From NCBI GenBank assembly GCA_032027125.1, contig JAVSMQ010000001.1:3086846-3150845 (forward strand): 64,000 nucleotides of DNA. The letters run 5' to 3'. The DNA is from JANJTB01 sp032027125. Its GTDB lineage: Bacteria; Bacteroidota; Ignavibacteria; Kapaibacteriales; UBA2268. The stretch's first letter is position 1, and each line of letters begins with the position of its first letter. Shown piece by piece: positions 42,149-51,885 of this stretch. A model generated the notes under the pieces. It saw only the letters and a program-made list of their open reading frames with translations. It made no database searches and was not told where the DNA came from. The position numbers and the translations under genes are program-made.

Positions 42149-45100
42149 CTACTTCCCGAACTCATTTTTCTTGTTCGGTATTGGCGGAATTGCCGGAAGT
42201 TTCGGTTTTTTATTCGTTTTTTGAAGTTCGAGTACCATTTCGATTGCTATATTGAGCTGCTGGTCGTTGCCTTTGTATTCCTGCCAGGGGTCGTTATCAA
42301 CCTCTACATCCGGAACCATACCCTCGTCTTCGAGTACCCATTTTCCGTCAGCACCGAAATTCGATACTTCGGGTTTGTTGATGCTGCTGCCGTCAAGAAG
42401 GGGGAGACTGCCGTAAATACCTACCACACCGCCCCAGGAACGCTTGCCGATTACCGGACCCAGCCCAAGAGCCTTAAACTGGTATGGGAATAAGTCACCG
42501 TCCGACATAGACTGTTCGTTGATAATACATACCATCGGACCGGTCATAACGGCATCCGGATTTGTCAGAACTTTTTCCATATTTCTGCCGTACTTGGCAA
42601 TTACGAGTTCGCGGCGTAATCTTTCGATAATCATTGGTGATACATTGCCGCCTCCGTTGTAGCGGTCGTCAATAATCAATCCTTCTTTACCAAGCTGGGG
42701 GTAAAAATAACGTACAAACCAGTTCAGACCGTTATTCGGCATCATATCAGGAATATGGATGTAACCAATTCTTCCGTTTGTAGCGGAATCTACTTTTCGG
42801 CGGTTTGTCTCGACCCAGTCAAAATATCTTAATGTCTGCTCGTTGCCAATGGTTTTCACATCCACAGCTCTTGAATCGCTTCCGGCAGAAGATTTCGCTA
42901 CTTTTATCCTAACGAATTTATTTGCTTTATTCATAAGTTCGGAGTAAGGTGTTTTGGTTTGGTCGAGTTTCACTCCGTCAATCTCAACTATATACTCGCC
43001 TTCTTTTATATTAAGACCGGGTTCAGTAAGCGGTGAACGGATTGAATTCTCCCAATTCATTCCTTTATAAATCTTTTTAATTTTGTAAGAACCCGCTTTC
43101 TGGTCAAATTCAAAATCGGCACCAAGCAAACCTACAGCAACCGGGTCAACTTTAGGCATATCTCCTCCTGAAACATAAGCGTGTCCTGCATCAAGCTCAC
43201 CTATCATTTCGCCGATAATATAAGTCAAATCCGTACGGTGTGAAACATAAGGCAGAAGTACTTCATATTTTTTGCGGATTGCTTCCCAGTCATAACCGTG
43301 CATATTCGGGTCATAAAAGAAATCTCTGAAATGGCGCCAGGATTCATTGAAAATCTGAGTCCATTCCGCACGTTTATCAAGTATAGTCTGCATTTGTGAT
43401 AAATCAAGTTTGCCATCTTTCGGAGTAATTTTTTCAGTAAGTTTTGTTATATAATAATCTGAACCGCTTCTGAAAAATATGCTTTTTTCATCGTGACTAA
43501 TATCAAAATTATTGATAGCTCCGACTTCTTTTTCTTCTTTACCTTCGAAATCATAATAGAACATTGTGCCCGGTTTATCTCTTTCATTACGGACGTAATA
43601 TAATTTATGGGTTGACAGCGGTGCAAGATTTGTATAATTACCGGCTGCTGTCGGCATTTTGAAAATTCTTTCCTGAATGTTGTTGAAATCAATATTTACA
43701 ACTACATTCTCATCTTTCTTTTCTTTTTTCTTTTTGGCATCGCCTTCAGGGTCTTCCTCATCATTTTCATATACGGCAAACGGATTCATTATTGAATCCT
43801 GAAAAGTGATTCCGTAAACATTCGACATAAAATTGTACTGATAGTTGTATTCAAAATTACCCATTGAAGGCTGGAAATTCCTGTCTGATACAAATAGCAG
43901 TAAATTTCCGCCCGGAGTAAATTTCGGATTATATGAGCTAAATAATTCGCTTGTTACGGGAACTGATTTGCCTGATTCCAGCGAATAAATCTTTATCTGT
44001 CCGATTCGCGATTCAGGATAATCCACATAAGCTATCCATTTACTGTCGGGAGACCAGTCATAGTCTGAAATATTCCAGATACTTGATTTTGCAATGTTTG
44101 TCTGCTTTTTGGTTGCAATATCTATAAAATATACATTACGGGTATTATCATAAGTTAGTAGTTTTTTGCTGTCTGGCGACCAATCCAATGAATATCTGTA
44201 GAATTTGCCGTTGCTTGTAAGCTGCATTTTGTCGCTGCCGTCAGGTTTCATCAGATAAATTTCGTCGTTGCCGGATTTATCGCTGATATAAGCAATCCAT
44301 TTTCCGTCGGGTGACCAGGCTGCGGCACGGTGATGAACTCCGGGTTCTTTTGTAAGATTTTCAATATTGCCTTTGCTTGCCGGAACTGTAAAAATTTCAC
44401 CTCTTGCCGAAAACAAAGCACGTTTCGCATTTGGCGATACATCTGCAGAGCTGATTTTTTTGGAAACACTTTCAAGTGAAGGACGGATTGATGAAAAATC
44501 ATTTGTAATATAGATGTCTATTTTACTGACTTGTTCAGTAGCCAAATCCATCAGATAAATGTAGCCGCCATTCTCGAAAGCTATATGTTTAGTTCCCAGC
44601 GAAGGAAATTTCACATCATAATTATCAAAATTTGTAATTTTTTTTGTTTGTTTGGATGTGATGTCATAGCAGAACAGATTCATTGTAAAATCGCGGTCGG
44701 AAAGATAATAAATCTTATTTCCTGCCCACATCGGAATGACATCCTGAAACTTATTATTTGTTATATTTTCCGATTCACCGGTTTTGAGGTCTACAATTCT
44801 AATATCGTCAGCCTGTCCGCCGCTGTAACGTTTCCAGGTGCGGAATTCTCTGAAAATACGGTTGTAAGCCATTTTGGTACCGTCTGCATTTAATGAGGCA
44901 AAGCCGCCTCTTGGAATTGGCAGTTGTTCGGGAAGTCCGCCGTCTTTGCTGATAAAAAACAGTTGTGCGGCAAGAATATTCCAGGCATTTTGTCTGCTGC
45001 GGTATAGAATTCTCTGCCCGTCATTTGTCCACTGCATAATGATTTTATCAGGTCCCTGACGCTCTGCCACGCCGCTTTCCATAAACGAATACGTAATACG

Positions 45101-45409
45101 TTTGGGATTTAAGAAGCCAAACTTGTCACCGAGACCGACAGTATAAATTTCATTGTTACCGTCGTATTCGGCAGTAAAAGCAAGTGATTTACCGTCAGGA
45201 GAAAACCGCGGGAACTGCTCTAATCCCTCGGATGTAGTTAATCTTTGCGCCTGTCCGCCGGTTATTGGAGCCAGATATATATCGCCTCCATAAACAAAAG
45301 TCACCTGATTGTCGGATGTATTGGGATATCTGAGCAGTCTTGCTTCCTGAGCAGATAGAATGCCCGAAAATATAAAGATGCCTATAAGAAGTGCATATAA
45401 TCTTTGCAT
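42149..45409 (-). CDS. Tricorn-protease-like S41 peptidase (exported)
   Basis: 1086 residues with signal peptide (YALLIGIFIFSGILSAQ). Residues 30-330 and 330-650 are TolB/WD-like beta-propellers (FPRFSPDGKSLAFTAEYDGN, AAAWSPDGKWIAYISDKSGN). An acidic stretch (ENDEEDPEGDAKKKKEKKDE) at about 560 interrupts the second propeller. Then the tricorn C1 helical bundle (WRHFRDFFYDPNMHGYDWEA), a PDZ domain (GAD..IKEGEYIVEIDGV), and the S41 core with catalytic Ser in NEQSMSDGDLFPYQ. It degrades oligopeptides; an exported form probably handles imported or envelope peptides. Family members in Bacteroidota have this length. Confidence 0.93.
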   Translation of the reverse strand: MQRLYALLIGIFIFSGILSAQEARLLRYPNTSDNQVTFVYGGDIYLAPITGGQAQRLTTSEGLEQFPRFSPDGKSLAFTAEYDGNNEIYTVGLGDKFGFLNPKRITYSFMESGVAERQGPDKIIMQWTNDGQRILYRSRQNAWNILAAQLFFISKDGGLPEQLPIPRGGFASLNADGTKMAYNRIFREFRTWKRYSGGQADDIRIVDLKTGESENITNNKFQDVIPMWAGNKIYYLSDRDFTMNLFCYDITSKQTKKITNFDNYDVKFPSLGTKHIAFENGGYIYLMDLATEQVSKIDIYITNDFSSIRPSLESVSKKISSADVSPNAKRALFSARGEIFTVPASKGNIENLTKEPGVHHRAAAWSPDGKWIAYISDKSGNDEIYLMKPDGSDKMQLTSNGKFYRYSLDWSPDSKKLLTYDNTRNVYFIDIATKKQTNIAKSSIWNISDYDWSPDSKWIAYVDYPESRIGQIKIYSLESGKSVPVTSELFSSYNPKFTPGGNLLLFVSDRNFQPSMGNFEYNYQYNFMSNVYGITFQDSIMNPFAVYENDEEDPEGDAKKKKEKKDENVVVNIDFNNIQERIFKMPTAAGNYTNLAPLSTHKLYYVRNERDKPGTMFYYDFEGKEEKEVGAINNFDISHDEKSIFFRSGSDYYITKLTEKITPKDGKLDLSQMQTILDKRAEWTQIFNESWRHFRDFFYDPNMHGYDWEAIRKKYEVLLPYVSHRTDLTYIIGEMIGELDAGHAYVSGGDMPKVDPVAVGLLGADFEFDQKAGSYKIKKIYKGMNWENSIRSPLTEPGLNIKEGEYIVEIDGVKLDQTKTPYSELMNKANKFVRIKVAKSSAGSDSRAVDVKTIGNEQTLRYFDWVETNRRKVDSATNGRIGYIHIPDMMPNNGLNWFVRYFYPQLGKEGLIIDDRYNGGGNVSPMIIERLRRELVIAKYGRNMEKVLTNPDAVMTGPMVCIINEQSMSDGDLFPYQFKALGLGPVIGKRSWGGVVGIYGSLPLLDGSSINKPEVSNFGADGKWVLEDEGMVPDVEVDNDPWQEYKGNDQQLNIAIEMVLELQKTNKKPKLPAIPPIPNKKNEFGK

Positions 45410-45542
45410 AATTTTAAAGCCTTGAAAAATATTAATTAATTAATTTATACAAAAATACGTTTTTTATGTGAAAAAGTAAAGAATTGGAGAGGAAAAAAAT
45501 GAGTGAGTGATAAATGAAATAGTTATTTTAACAATTCTGATA

Positions 45543-45836
45543 TTATCTCAATTTCAACTTTTTAGATTGCGATTTAAATTTATCTGTTGGAATAACATTC
45601 AATTCACTAAGAAACTCTTTCATACTTTGTTTCTTCAGTTTCCAGGAACTTAGTAATTCGACTTGTTTGAATGCTTCAGACAAATCATTTTTTAAATTAA
45701 ACATTTGCCTGTATCTTTTCATTTCATTTTGCAGATTTTCCCAATTGGCAATTGGAATCTGTACGGCTGTAACCGCTCCTGAAATGTCATTAAGATATAA
45801 TATTTCGTTTGACATATGCAACGTTAAAATTTTCAA
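45543..45836 (-). CDS. Small uncharacterised protein, antitoxin-like N-terminus
   Basis: 97 residues (or 90 from an internal Met). The start LYLNDISGAVTAVQIPIANW has the pattern 'short beta strand, then V-Q-I-P-x-x-x-W/F' seen in small antitoxin-like proteins of Bacteroidota. The rest is helical and Lys-rich, with KQSMKEFLSELNVIPTDKF. No toxin lies nearby (upstream is repetitive noncoding DNA). The role is unknown; antitoxin is only a suggestion. Confidence 0.45.
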   Translation of the reverse strand: MKILTLHMSNEILYLNDISGAVTAVQIPIANWENLQNEMKRYRQMFNLKNDLSEAFKQVELLSSWKLKKQSMKEFLSELNVIPTDKFKSQSKKLKLR

Positions 45837-46586
45837 TATTTATTTTGACGAATAATTATGTAGTTTGTTATATAAATTTTCATTGGAATTAATATGTAAA
45901 CTCTCTTGGGGGAAAAAATAATTTGTGAGAAATATTTGAGATATTGTCAGTACCTTGATTTGACTGTTAAAATGATAAATGATGAAATAATCAAAATCCA
46001 TTGAACCATCTAAGACATATAAGAAAACATAAGGAAATAATTTTTGTGTGCTTATGTGCCTTATGTAGTTTAGAAAGTTGTCTTTAATTAATCTGAATTT
46101 GAACCACATAAGACATATAAGAAAAGATAAGGAAATAATTTTAGTGTCCTTATGTGCCTTATGTGTTTTAGAAATTTGTCTTTAATTAATCTGAATTTGA
46201 ACCACATAAGATACATGAGAAAAGATAAGGAAATATTTTTTGTGTCCTTATGTACCTTATATGTTTTAGAAATTTGAATATAATTAATCTGAATTTGAAC
46301 CATATAAGACATATAAGAAAACATAATGAAATATTTTTAGTGTCCTTATTTGCATTATGTGTTTTAGAAATTTGTCTTTAATTAATCTCATTTTGAACCA
46401 CATAAGACACATAAGAACTCATAACGAATCGGGGCAAGGTGTAGAATTTGCTATTATAAAATTGCTCTTATTAGCTTCTATTAGTTCTCATCTGATACAT
46501 TTTAAAAATATTTTGCAATTTTTTGTAATTTATATTTTTTTTTCATCAAAATTTAACTTAATTTGCATTTTTATAAATTTTAATTT
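45837..46586. other. 750-bp intergenic region dominated by 98-bp tandem repeats
   Basis: The first 160 bases are A/T-rich without a feature that I recognise. 46003-46430 is the repeat array listed separately. After it comes a stretch with a T-rich leader of the M6 protease gene. The open frames within the array follow from its repeated codon phase and are not supported as genes. Confidence 0.7.
46003..46430. repeat. 98-bp tandem repeat array with internal inverted repeats
   Basis: GAACCA begins units at 46003, 46101, 46199, 46297 and 46395 with exact 98-bp spacing: four full units and a partial fifth. Each unit has CATAAGACATATAAG near its start and CTTATGTGCCTTATG about 35 bases later, which are near-perfect reverse complements, so each unit can fold into a hairpin of about 15 pairs. 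Units differ at scattered positions (for example ATGTGCC / ATGTACC / TTTGCAT). Confidence 0.93.
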
Positions 46587-46610
46587 TTGAATAAATATCA
46601 GAGATTTGTC

Positions 46611-49600
46611 ATGCAAAATTTTGTTTACAGATTTTTATTGATTTCACTTATTACGATGAATGTCGTAATACTCAAATCCGCTTTTATAGAAGATATGCCT
46701 CAAAGCGTCAGTCAGCCTGACGGAACTGTACTGAACTGCTTTGCCAGAGGTGATGAATTTTTCAACTGGCTTCATGATTCTAACGGTTATACAATTATGC
46801 AGAACCCGACTACCGGTTGGTATGTATATGCCGATTTGGTTAATGATGAGTTCATCCCGACTACCCTCATACCCGGAAAGTCAAATCCTGCACTTGCGGG
46901 ATTGAAACCATGGCTGATATATTCCGAGGTGAAACTTAGAAGTTTCAGAGATAAATTTAAAATTCCGGATACTTACAGTAAGGTTCAGAAAAATATGGAA
47001 CAGTTACAGTCTTCTGAGAATAGGGGAGTGCTTAATAATCTCGCTATTTTTATCAGATTTTCTGATGATGCCGGTTTTTCACAATCAGCAACTTACTTCG
47101 ATACACCTTACAACAGCCCTAATGCTATTTCTGTGTATAATTATTACTACGAAGTATCATACAACCAGTTAGAAATTAAAACAAATTTCTTCCCACAGCC
47201 TAATGGACAGACAATTGTTTCATATCAGGATAATATGCCGCGTTCGTACTATAAAAAATATAATGCTGTAACAGCACCTAACGGCTATAAAAATGATAAT
47301 GAAAGAACTATTCGCGAAATGACATTATTGAAAAATACTGTTGAAACCGTTTCTCAAAATATACCTGCAGATATTGATTTCGATATGAATAATGACGGGT
47401 TGGTTGATAATGTTGCCTTCATTGTTACCGGCGGTCCCGAAGGCTGGGCTGACCTAATCTGGCCCCACATGTGGGCATTGTATTTATACGATGTGCAAAT
47501 TAACGGGCTCAGGGTGTGGAATTTCAACTTTTTAATGGCAAACTGGTTTGATTCGAGCGTATTATGTCATGAGATGTTCCATACACTCGGGGCGCCGGAT
47601 TTATACCGTTATTATGTGGGCGGAACACCTGTCGGTATATGGGATATAATGTCTAATAATGCTTATCCTCCTCAATATACAAGTATGTTTATGAGATGGA
47701 AATACGGAAATTGGATTGATGAAATTCCTAAAGTGACAAAATCCGGCTGGTATGAGCTCAATCCTTCATCAATGAAAGAAGGAAGCGTTTTGAAAGTACA
47801 ATCAAGATATAATTTTAATGAATATTTTGTTTTGGAATACAGAAAAAAGGAAGGAAGATATGATGTTTCAATTCCTAAGAGCGGACTTGTGGTTTGGCGT
47901 ATTAATACGCTTTATGACGGCAATGCCGGAGGTCCTCCCGATGGAGTTTATATATACAGACAAAACGGTACACCCTCATCATGGGGTTCAATAAATGATG
48001 CACCTTTTGCTGAAGATTACGGGAAGGTAAAATTTAATGATTACTCTACAAATCCTAAACCATTTCTTACCAACGGAAGTAACGGCGGTTTAAACATTTC
48101 AAATGTGGGCAGGATTGAAAATACTATTAAATTCAGAATTAATTTCCCTCCGCTTGCTCCAATTCTTGTCAATCCGTTGAATAATGAAGCTGCCTCACCC
48201 AAAAATCCGGTATTTGTCTGGAATGCAGCCGAGGATGCTGACTACTACACTTTCGAACTTGCAAAAGATGCGAATTTTACAAATATTATTCATAGTAAAA
48301 ACAACATTTTAGAAACGAGTCTGGAATTACCTTTCGAGCTTGATTATTTGTCATCCTACTACTGGAGAGTAAAATCATTCTCAAATTATGAGGAACAATC
48401 TGCATGGTCTAACGCAAATTTCTTTGTTGTTACACCTGAAAAACCGGTTATTTCAAGCAATACAAAGTCGCAGTTAATTTGCAAAAATGAAGACTTCCTG
48501 TTATTTGTAAGTGCTGTCGGCTCAGTAATGCAGTATCAATGGTACAAAGACGGTAAACCTATTGCCGGAGCTGATTCGCCGGTAATGACTAAAGATAATG
48601 CAGGATATTGGGAATCGGCTGTATATACCTGCAGAATAACAAATTTCCCTGGAAAAGATACTGTAATGACTGAAGATATAGGAATTTATGTTGTTACTCA
48701 AACTAATTTTATTACTTTGCCTCAAACACAATTCTCTTCTATCGGCGGAAGTATAAACTTTACATTTCGAATCCATGTTAATGGAAAAGAAGACAATAAT
48801 TATGCTGATATTAAATGGTACAAAAATGGTTCTATTATTCTTGATTCTCCCAGAATCAACGGTGCAAAAACAGATATTTTAAATATCAATTATCTTCAGG
48901 AAGATGATTTCGGAGCAAAATACATAGTTGAAGTTACCGGTAGATGCGGGATTGTTTTATCAGCAAATATGTTCACAATTAACAAATTTGATGAATCTGT
49001 TGTAAGGTCGTATGACACCACATTATGCGGAAACATTGAGAATTTATTATCTGCGGATATCGAAAGTAATGTTCCTGACGGATATACTTTAAAAGCTAAA
49101 GTTACAGGTGATATTGGCTGCGGGATTTATATGATAGACGGAAAATACTTCGTCAAAACTTTGGAAAGCCAAGCCTCTGAAGATACCCAAACTGTTTCAG
49201 TCGAATATTATCTGGAACCTTCATATTACCTGATTGAGAAAGTAACTTATAATATCAAATTTACAGAAGCACCCTATCTGATAATTGATTTGCCGAATGA
49301 AAGAAAACTTCAGGAGGGTGATATTTTCCAAATTGCTCCCGAAACAAATCCGGTTCCGTCAAAAGCAGAATGGTATCATAACGGGGAGCAGGTTTATAAA
49401 GATGTAAATCTTGGAAAACTAACTATTGATTATGCAACTTTGGATTTGGCAGGTGAATGGAAAATACGTTTCTTCAACGGTTGCGGCGAAATTTGGACAA
49501 CAACCTGTAACTTTATTATTTATCCTAAGGGTGAGCATCCGACAGGAATTGATGATGAATTGATTAAAAACGGTATTGCTGTTTATCCGAATCCTGCAGA

Positions 49601-49817
49601 TAATCAAATCAATGTGCTTTTTGATACTGAATCAAATTATCAAACACTTGATATTACAGATATTCTTGGAAATATAGTTGCTCAACAAATAATTCCTACC
49701 GGAAGCCGGAGCGTAATGTTTGATTTGTCGAATTACAATCTAACAACCGGAACTTACTTTGTAATTGTTAAGAATGATAACGGTATCAAATCCGTTAAAT
49801 TCAGCTTAGTAAAATAA
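46611..49817 (+). CDS. Secreted M6-family metalloprotease with T9SS sorting domain
   Basis: About 1068 residues from ATG 46611 (a TTG at 46587 would lengthen the signal peptide). Signal segment FLLISLITMNVVILKSA; propeptide-like region; M6 peptidase domain about 130-520 with the zinc motif HEMFHTLGAPDLYRY (His320, Glu321, His324), typical of immune-inhibitor-A-like proteases. After it, a fibronectin-like domain (FVWNAAEDADYYTFELAKDA), Ig-like units (QYQWYKDGKPIAGADSPVMT and repeats), and a T9SS type A domain (VYPNPADNQINVLFD, GTYFVIVKNDNGIKSVKFSL). It is an extracellular protease, probably surface-attached. Confidence 0.93.
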   Translation: MQNFVYRFLLISLITMNVVILKSAFIEDMPQSVSQPDGTVLNCFARGDEFFNWLHDSNGYTIMQNPTTGWYVYADLVNDEFIPTTLIPGKSNPALAGLKPWLIYSEVKLRSFRDKFKIPDTYSKVQKNMEQLQSSENRGVLNNLAIFIRFSDDAGFSQSATYFDTPYNSPNAISVYNYYYEVSYNQLEIKTNFFPQPNGQTIVSYQDNMPRSYYKKYNAVTAPNGYKNDNERTIREMTLLKNTVETVSQNIPADIDFDMNNDGLVDNVAFIVTGGPEGWADLIWPHMWALYLYDVQINGLRVWNFNFLMANWFDSSVLCHEMFHTLGAPDLYRYYVGGTPVGIWDIMSNNAYPPQYTSMFMRWKYGNWIDEIPKVTKSGWYELNPSSMKEGSVLKVQSRYNFNEYFVLEYRKKEGRYDVSIPKSGLVVWRINTLYDGNAGGPPDGVYIYRQNGTPSSWGSINDAPFAEDYGKVKFNDYSTNPKPFLTNGSNGGLNISNVGRIENTIKFRINFPPLAPILVNPLNNEAASPKNPVFVWNAAEDADYYTFELAKDANFTNIIHSKNNILETSLELPFELDYLSSYYWRVKSFSNYEEQSAWSNANFFVVTPEKPVISSNTKSQLICKNEDFLLFVSAVGSVMQYQWYKDGKPIAGADSPVMTKDNAGYWESAVYTCRITNFPGKDTVMTEDIGIYVVTQTNFITLPQTQFSSIGGSINFTFRIHVNGKEDNNYADIKWYKNGSIILDSPRINGAKTDILNINYLQEDDFGAKYIVEVTGRCGIVLSANMFTINKFDESVVRSYDTTLCGNIENLLSADIESNVPDGYTLKAKVTGDIGCGIYMIDGKYFVKTLESQASEDTQTVSVEYYLEPSYYLIEKVTYNIKFTEAPYLIIDLPNERKLQEGDIFQIAPETNPVPSKAEWYHNGEQVYKDVNLGKLTIDYATLDLAGEWKIRFFNGCGEIWTTTCNFIIYPKGEHPTGIDDELIKNGIAVYPNPADNQINVLFDTESNYQTLDITDILGNIVAQQIIPTGSRSVMFDLSNYNLTTGTYFVIVKNDNGIKSVKFSLVK

Positions 49818-49826
49818 AAACATTAT

Positions 49827-49858
49827 CCCGTTCCCTGCAGGTAATAGCGGGGAACGGG
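49827..49858 (+). terminator. Terminator-like hairpin after the M6 protease gene
   Basis: CCCGTTCCC (49827-49835) and GGGAACGGG (49850-49858) form a perfect 9-bp stem ten bases after the stop, followed by TTCTTAAATT, a weak T-run. Confidence 0.7.
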
Positions 49859-50092
49859 TTCTTAAATTCAGTTATAATATTATCAAAATGTTTTGAGAAA
49901 TTAAGGTTTCTCCAAATATAATCCTGATTAAATCTATACCTTCATTTCAAAATAAATTAATTAAAAAAACTTTGAAACTTTTGATAAATTAAATCGAACT
50001 AATATAGGAGATAGATTACAAAAACAAGAAATTGGTCAAAAAAACGTTTTTATTCATAATTAACAAAATTATTTTTTAGGAGAAATGGATAA

Positions 50093-51625
50093 ATGAAGAA
50101 GACAATAATAGTCTCAGCATCTTTAGTCGGAATAGGTGTATTTATGGGAATTCTATTGGTATCCTCCCTGAATACCGACATCTTAAGTTCGCTTTATGCA
50201 AGTGAAAATACTAAAATCGGTGCTTTGCAGGCACCTGTCCAGATGGATAATGCAATGAAAATTATTAACAATGCAATGTCCTCTGCCAGTGAAGCAGTTC
50301 TGCCGACAGTAGTTTATATAAATGTTGATGTGGAACTCAAAGGTCAGGAAGGCATGCCCTCCGATGAATTTCATGAGTTTTTTAAATTTTTCGGCGACCC
50401 TGATGAAGAAAATAGTCCCCGCAGATCACGAGGCAGCGGCTCAGGTGTAATTGTTTCGGACAACGGATACATTGTGACTAATAACCACGTTGTCGAGAAT
50501 GCTGCCGATAAAGGTATAAGAGTTCTGACAATGGACAAGAAAGAATATGTCGCAAGACTTATCGGACGCGACCCTTATACAGACCTGGCTTTAATTAAAA
50601 TCGAAGCTGCCGGTTTGCCGGTAGCTCATATTGGAGATATTGAAAAAATTAAAGTAGGTGAAATGGTGCTTGCTGTTGGTAATCCTATGGGATTGGAGCA
50701 TACCGTTACAAGCGGTATTGTTAGTGCAATTGGAAGGGGCAGAATAGGTCCAAGCCGCGGAGGAGCAAATATCGAGCATTACATCCAAACCGATGCTGCA
50801 ATTAATCCGGGCAACAGCGGAGGAGGTTTATTCGACCTAAATGGAAGTCTGGTTGGTATCAATACTGCCATTGCAACCCAAACCGGAACGTTTATGGGCT
50901 ACGGATTTGCAATTCCTGTTGATTTAATGAAAGCGGTAGTTGATGATTTGCTTGATGACGGTCAAATTGACCGCGGTTATATTGGTGTCTTTATTGACCA
51001 GGTTGACGAAACAATGGCTAAGGGCTTAGGATTAGATAAAGTAAAAGGTGTTTTGGTTAATGATTTGGTTGATGACGGTGCTGCAAAAAGTGCCGGAATC
51101 GAAAAAGGAGATGTTATACTTGAAGTGGACGGTAAAACTGTTAATTCACCAAGCGAACTTCAATCAAAAATAGTACTCCACAGAGCCGGCGACAAAGTAA
51201 ATGTCAAGCTATGGAGAGACGGCAGAGCTATTAACAAAACTGTTGTTTTGAAGGCACGTGATGAAGATGACGTGGCTGTCTCAGGTAAAAACCTGCCAAA
51301 ACCTGAAAAAATAAAACCTCAGGATAATGCTCCTTTGCAATTCGAATCACTCGGTTTTACTGTTGCACCGATTGACAGCAAACTTAAAAAGGATTATGGT
51401 GTGGATAACGGTGTGATTGTCAGCGATGTCAAAAGATTTAGTATGGCTGCTGACCGTGGTCTCGGCAACCGTGCAATTATTACCGAGGCTGACAAAAAGT
51501 CCATTAAGTCTCCCGATGACCTCAAAAGGATTATTGATTCCAAGAAAGAAGGTGATGTAATTATTTTGAATGTCAAATATCCTGAACGCAGCGCAATTGT
51601 TGCTCTCGAAGTCAGAAAGATGTAG
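50093..51625 (+). CDS. Do-family (HtrA/DegP) serine endoprotease
   Basis: 510 residues. A hydrophobic N-terminal anchor/signal (VSASLVGIGVFMGILLVSS), then trypsin-like domain with the catalytic triad His132 (VTNNHVVEN), Asp164 (DPYTDLALIKI), Ser242 (NPGNSGGGLF), and two PDZ domains (about 285-385: GYIGVFIDQ, VLVNDLVDDGAAKSAGIEKG; about 410-505: LGFTVAPIDSKLKKDYGVDN). It is a periplasmic quality-control protease. An acidic segment PDEENSPRRSRG before the triad His replaces the longer LA loop of E. coli DegP. AGGAGAAATGG is the RBS. Confidence 0.96.
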   Translation: MKKTIIVSASLVGIGVFMGILLVSSLNTDILSSLYASENTKIGALQAPVQMDNAMKIINNAMSSASEAVLPTVVYINVDVELKGQEGMPSDEFHEFFKFFGDPDEENSPRRSRGSGSGVIVSDNGYIVTNNHVVENAADKGIRVLTMDKKEYVARLIGRDPYTDLALIKIEAAGLPVAHIGDIEKIKVGEMVLAVGNPMGLEHTVTSGIVSAIGRGRIGPSRGGANIEHYIQTDAAINPGNSGGGLFDLNGSLVGINTAIATQTGTFMGYGFAIPVDLMKAVVDDLLDDGQIDRGYIGVFIDQVDETMAKGLGLDKVKGVLVNDLVDDGAAKSAGIEKGDVILEVDGKTVNSPSELQSKIVLHRAGDKVNVKLWRDGRAINKTVVLKARDEDDVAVSGKNLPKPEKIKPQDNAPLQFESLGFTVAPIDSKLKKDYGVDNGVIVSDVKRFSMAADRGLGNRAIITEADKKSIKSPDDLKRIIDSKKEGDVIILNVKYPERSAIVALEVRKM

Positions 51626-51647
51626 AAGATATGAATGGTAAAATGAA

Positions 51648-51682
51648 AGTCCGTTGAATAATATTTAGCGGGCTTTTTTTTT
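51648..51682 (+). terminator. Intrinsic terminator of the htrA-like gene
   Basis: AGTCCG (51648-51653) pairs with CGGGCT (51669-51674), with one G-U pair, followed directly by nine T. It lies 23 bases after the stop codon. Confidence 0.85.
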
Positions 51683-51716
51683 ATATTGAAATCCAGGAAC
51701 TAATTTCCACCCCCTG

Positions 51717-51816
51717 CCCCCGCCAGCGGGGGACAAGTGCACAATCCCCAAGGATTTGTCAGTCTGAGCGTAGTCGAAGACTGCAATGACACATTTCGAC
51801 TTCGCTCAATGTGACA
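51717..51816. repeat. REP-like intergenic inverted repeat (TCGACTTCGCTCA type)
   Basis: TGTCAGTCTGAGCGTAGTCG starting at 51757 is mirrored by CGACTTCGCTCAATGTGACA ending at 51816, giving an imperfect stem of about 20 pairs with a 20-base loop. It is preceded by a small GC hairpin (CCCCC..GGGGG, 51717-51732). This kind of palindrome with TTCGACT/CGCTCA halves is known as a frequent intergenic element in many Bacteroidota-related genomes. A worn relative is at 14747-14823. Confidence 0.8.
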
Positions 51817-51885
51817 GAAAACTTTGATTAAATTGATTTAAATTCAAAATCAAAGTAATCATTTTAATCAGGTACAGTCAATGGT

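Noticed and set aside
42221..42662. Long plus-strand ORFs opposite the tricorn-like gene (and similar ones opposite lipA, sigma factor and HtrA)
   Set aside because: They are antisense shadows of well-supported genes, with no similarity I recognise and no RBS.
46088..46324. Small minus-strand proteins within the 98-bp repeats
   Set aside because: Open frames arise from the repeat units and change phase between units (98 is not a multiple of three); no start signals.
46003..46430. CRISPR array
   Set aside because: The whole 98-bp unit is repeated, with no unique spacers between constant repeats, and there are no cas genes.
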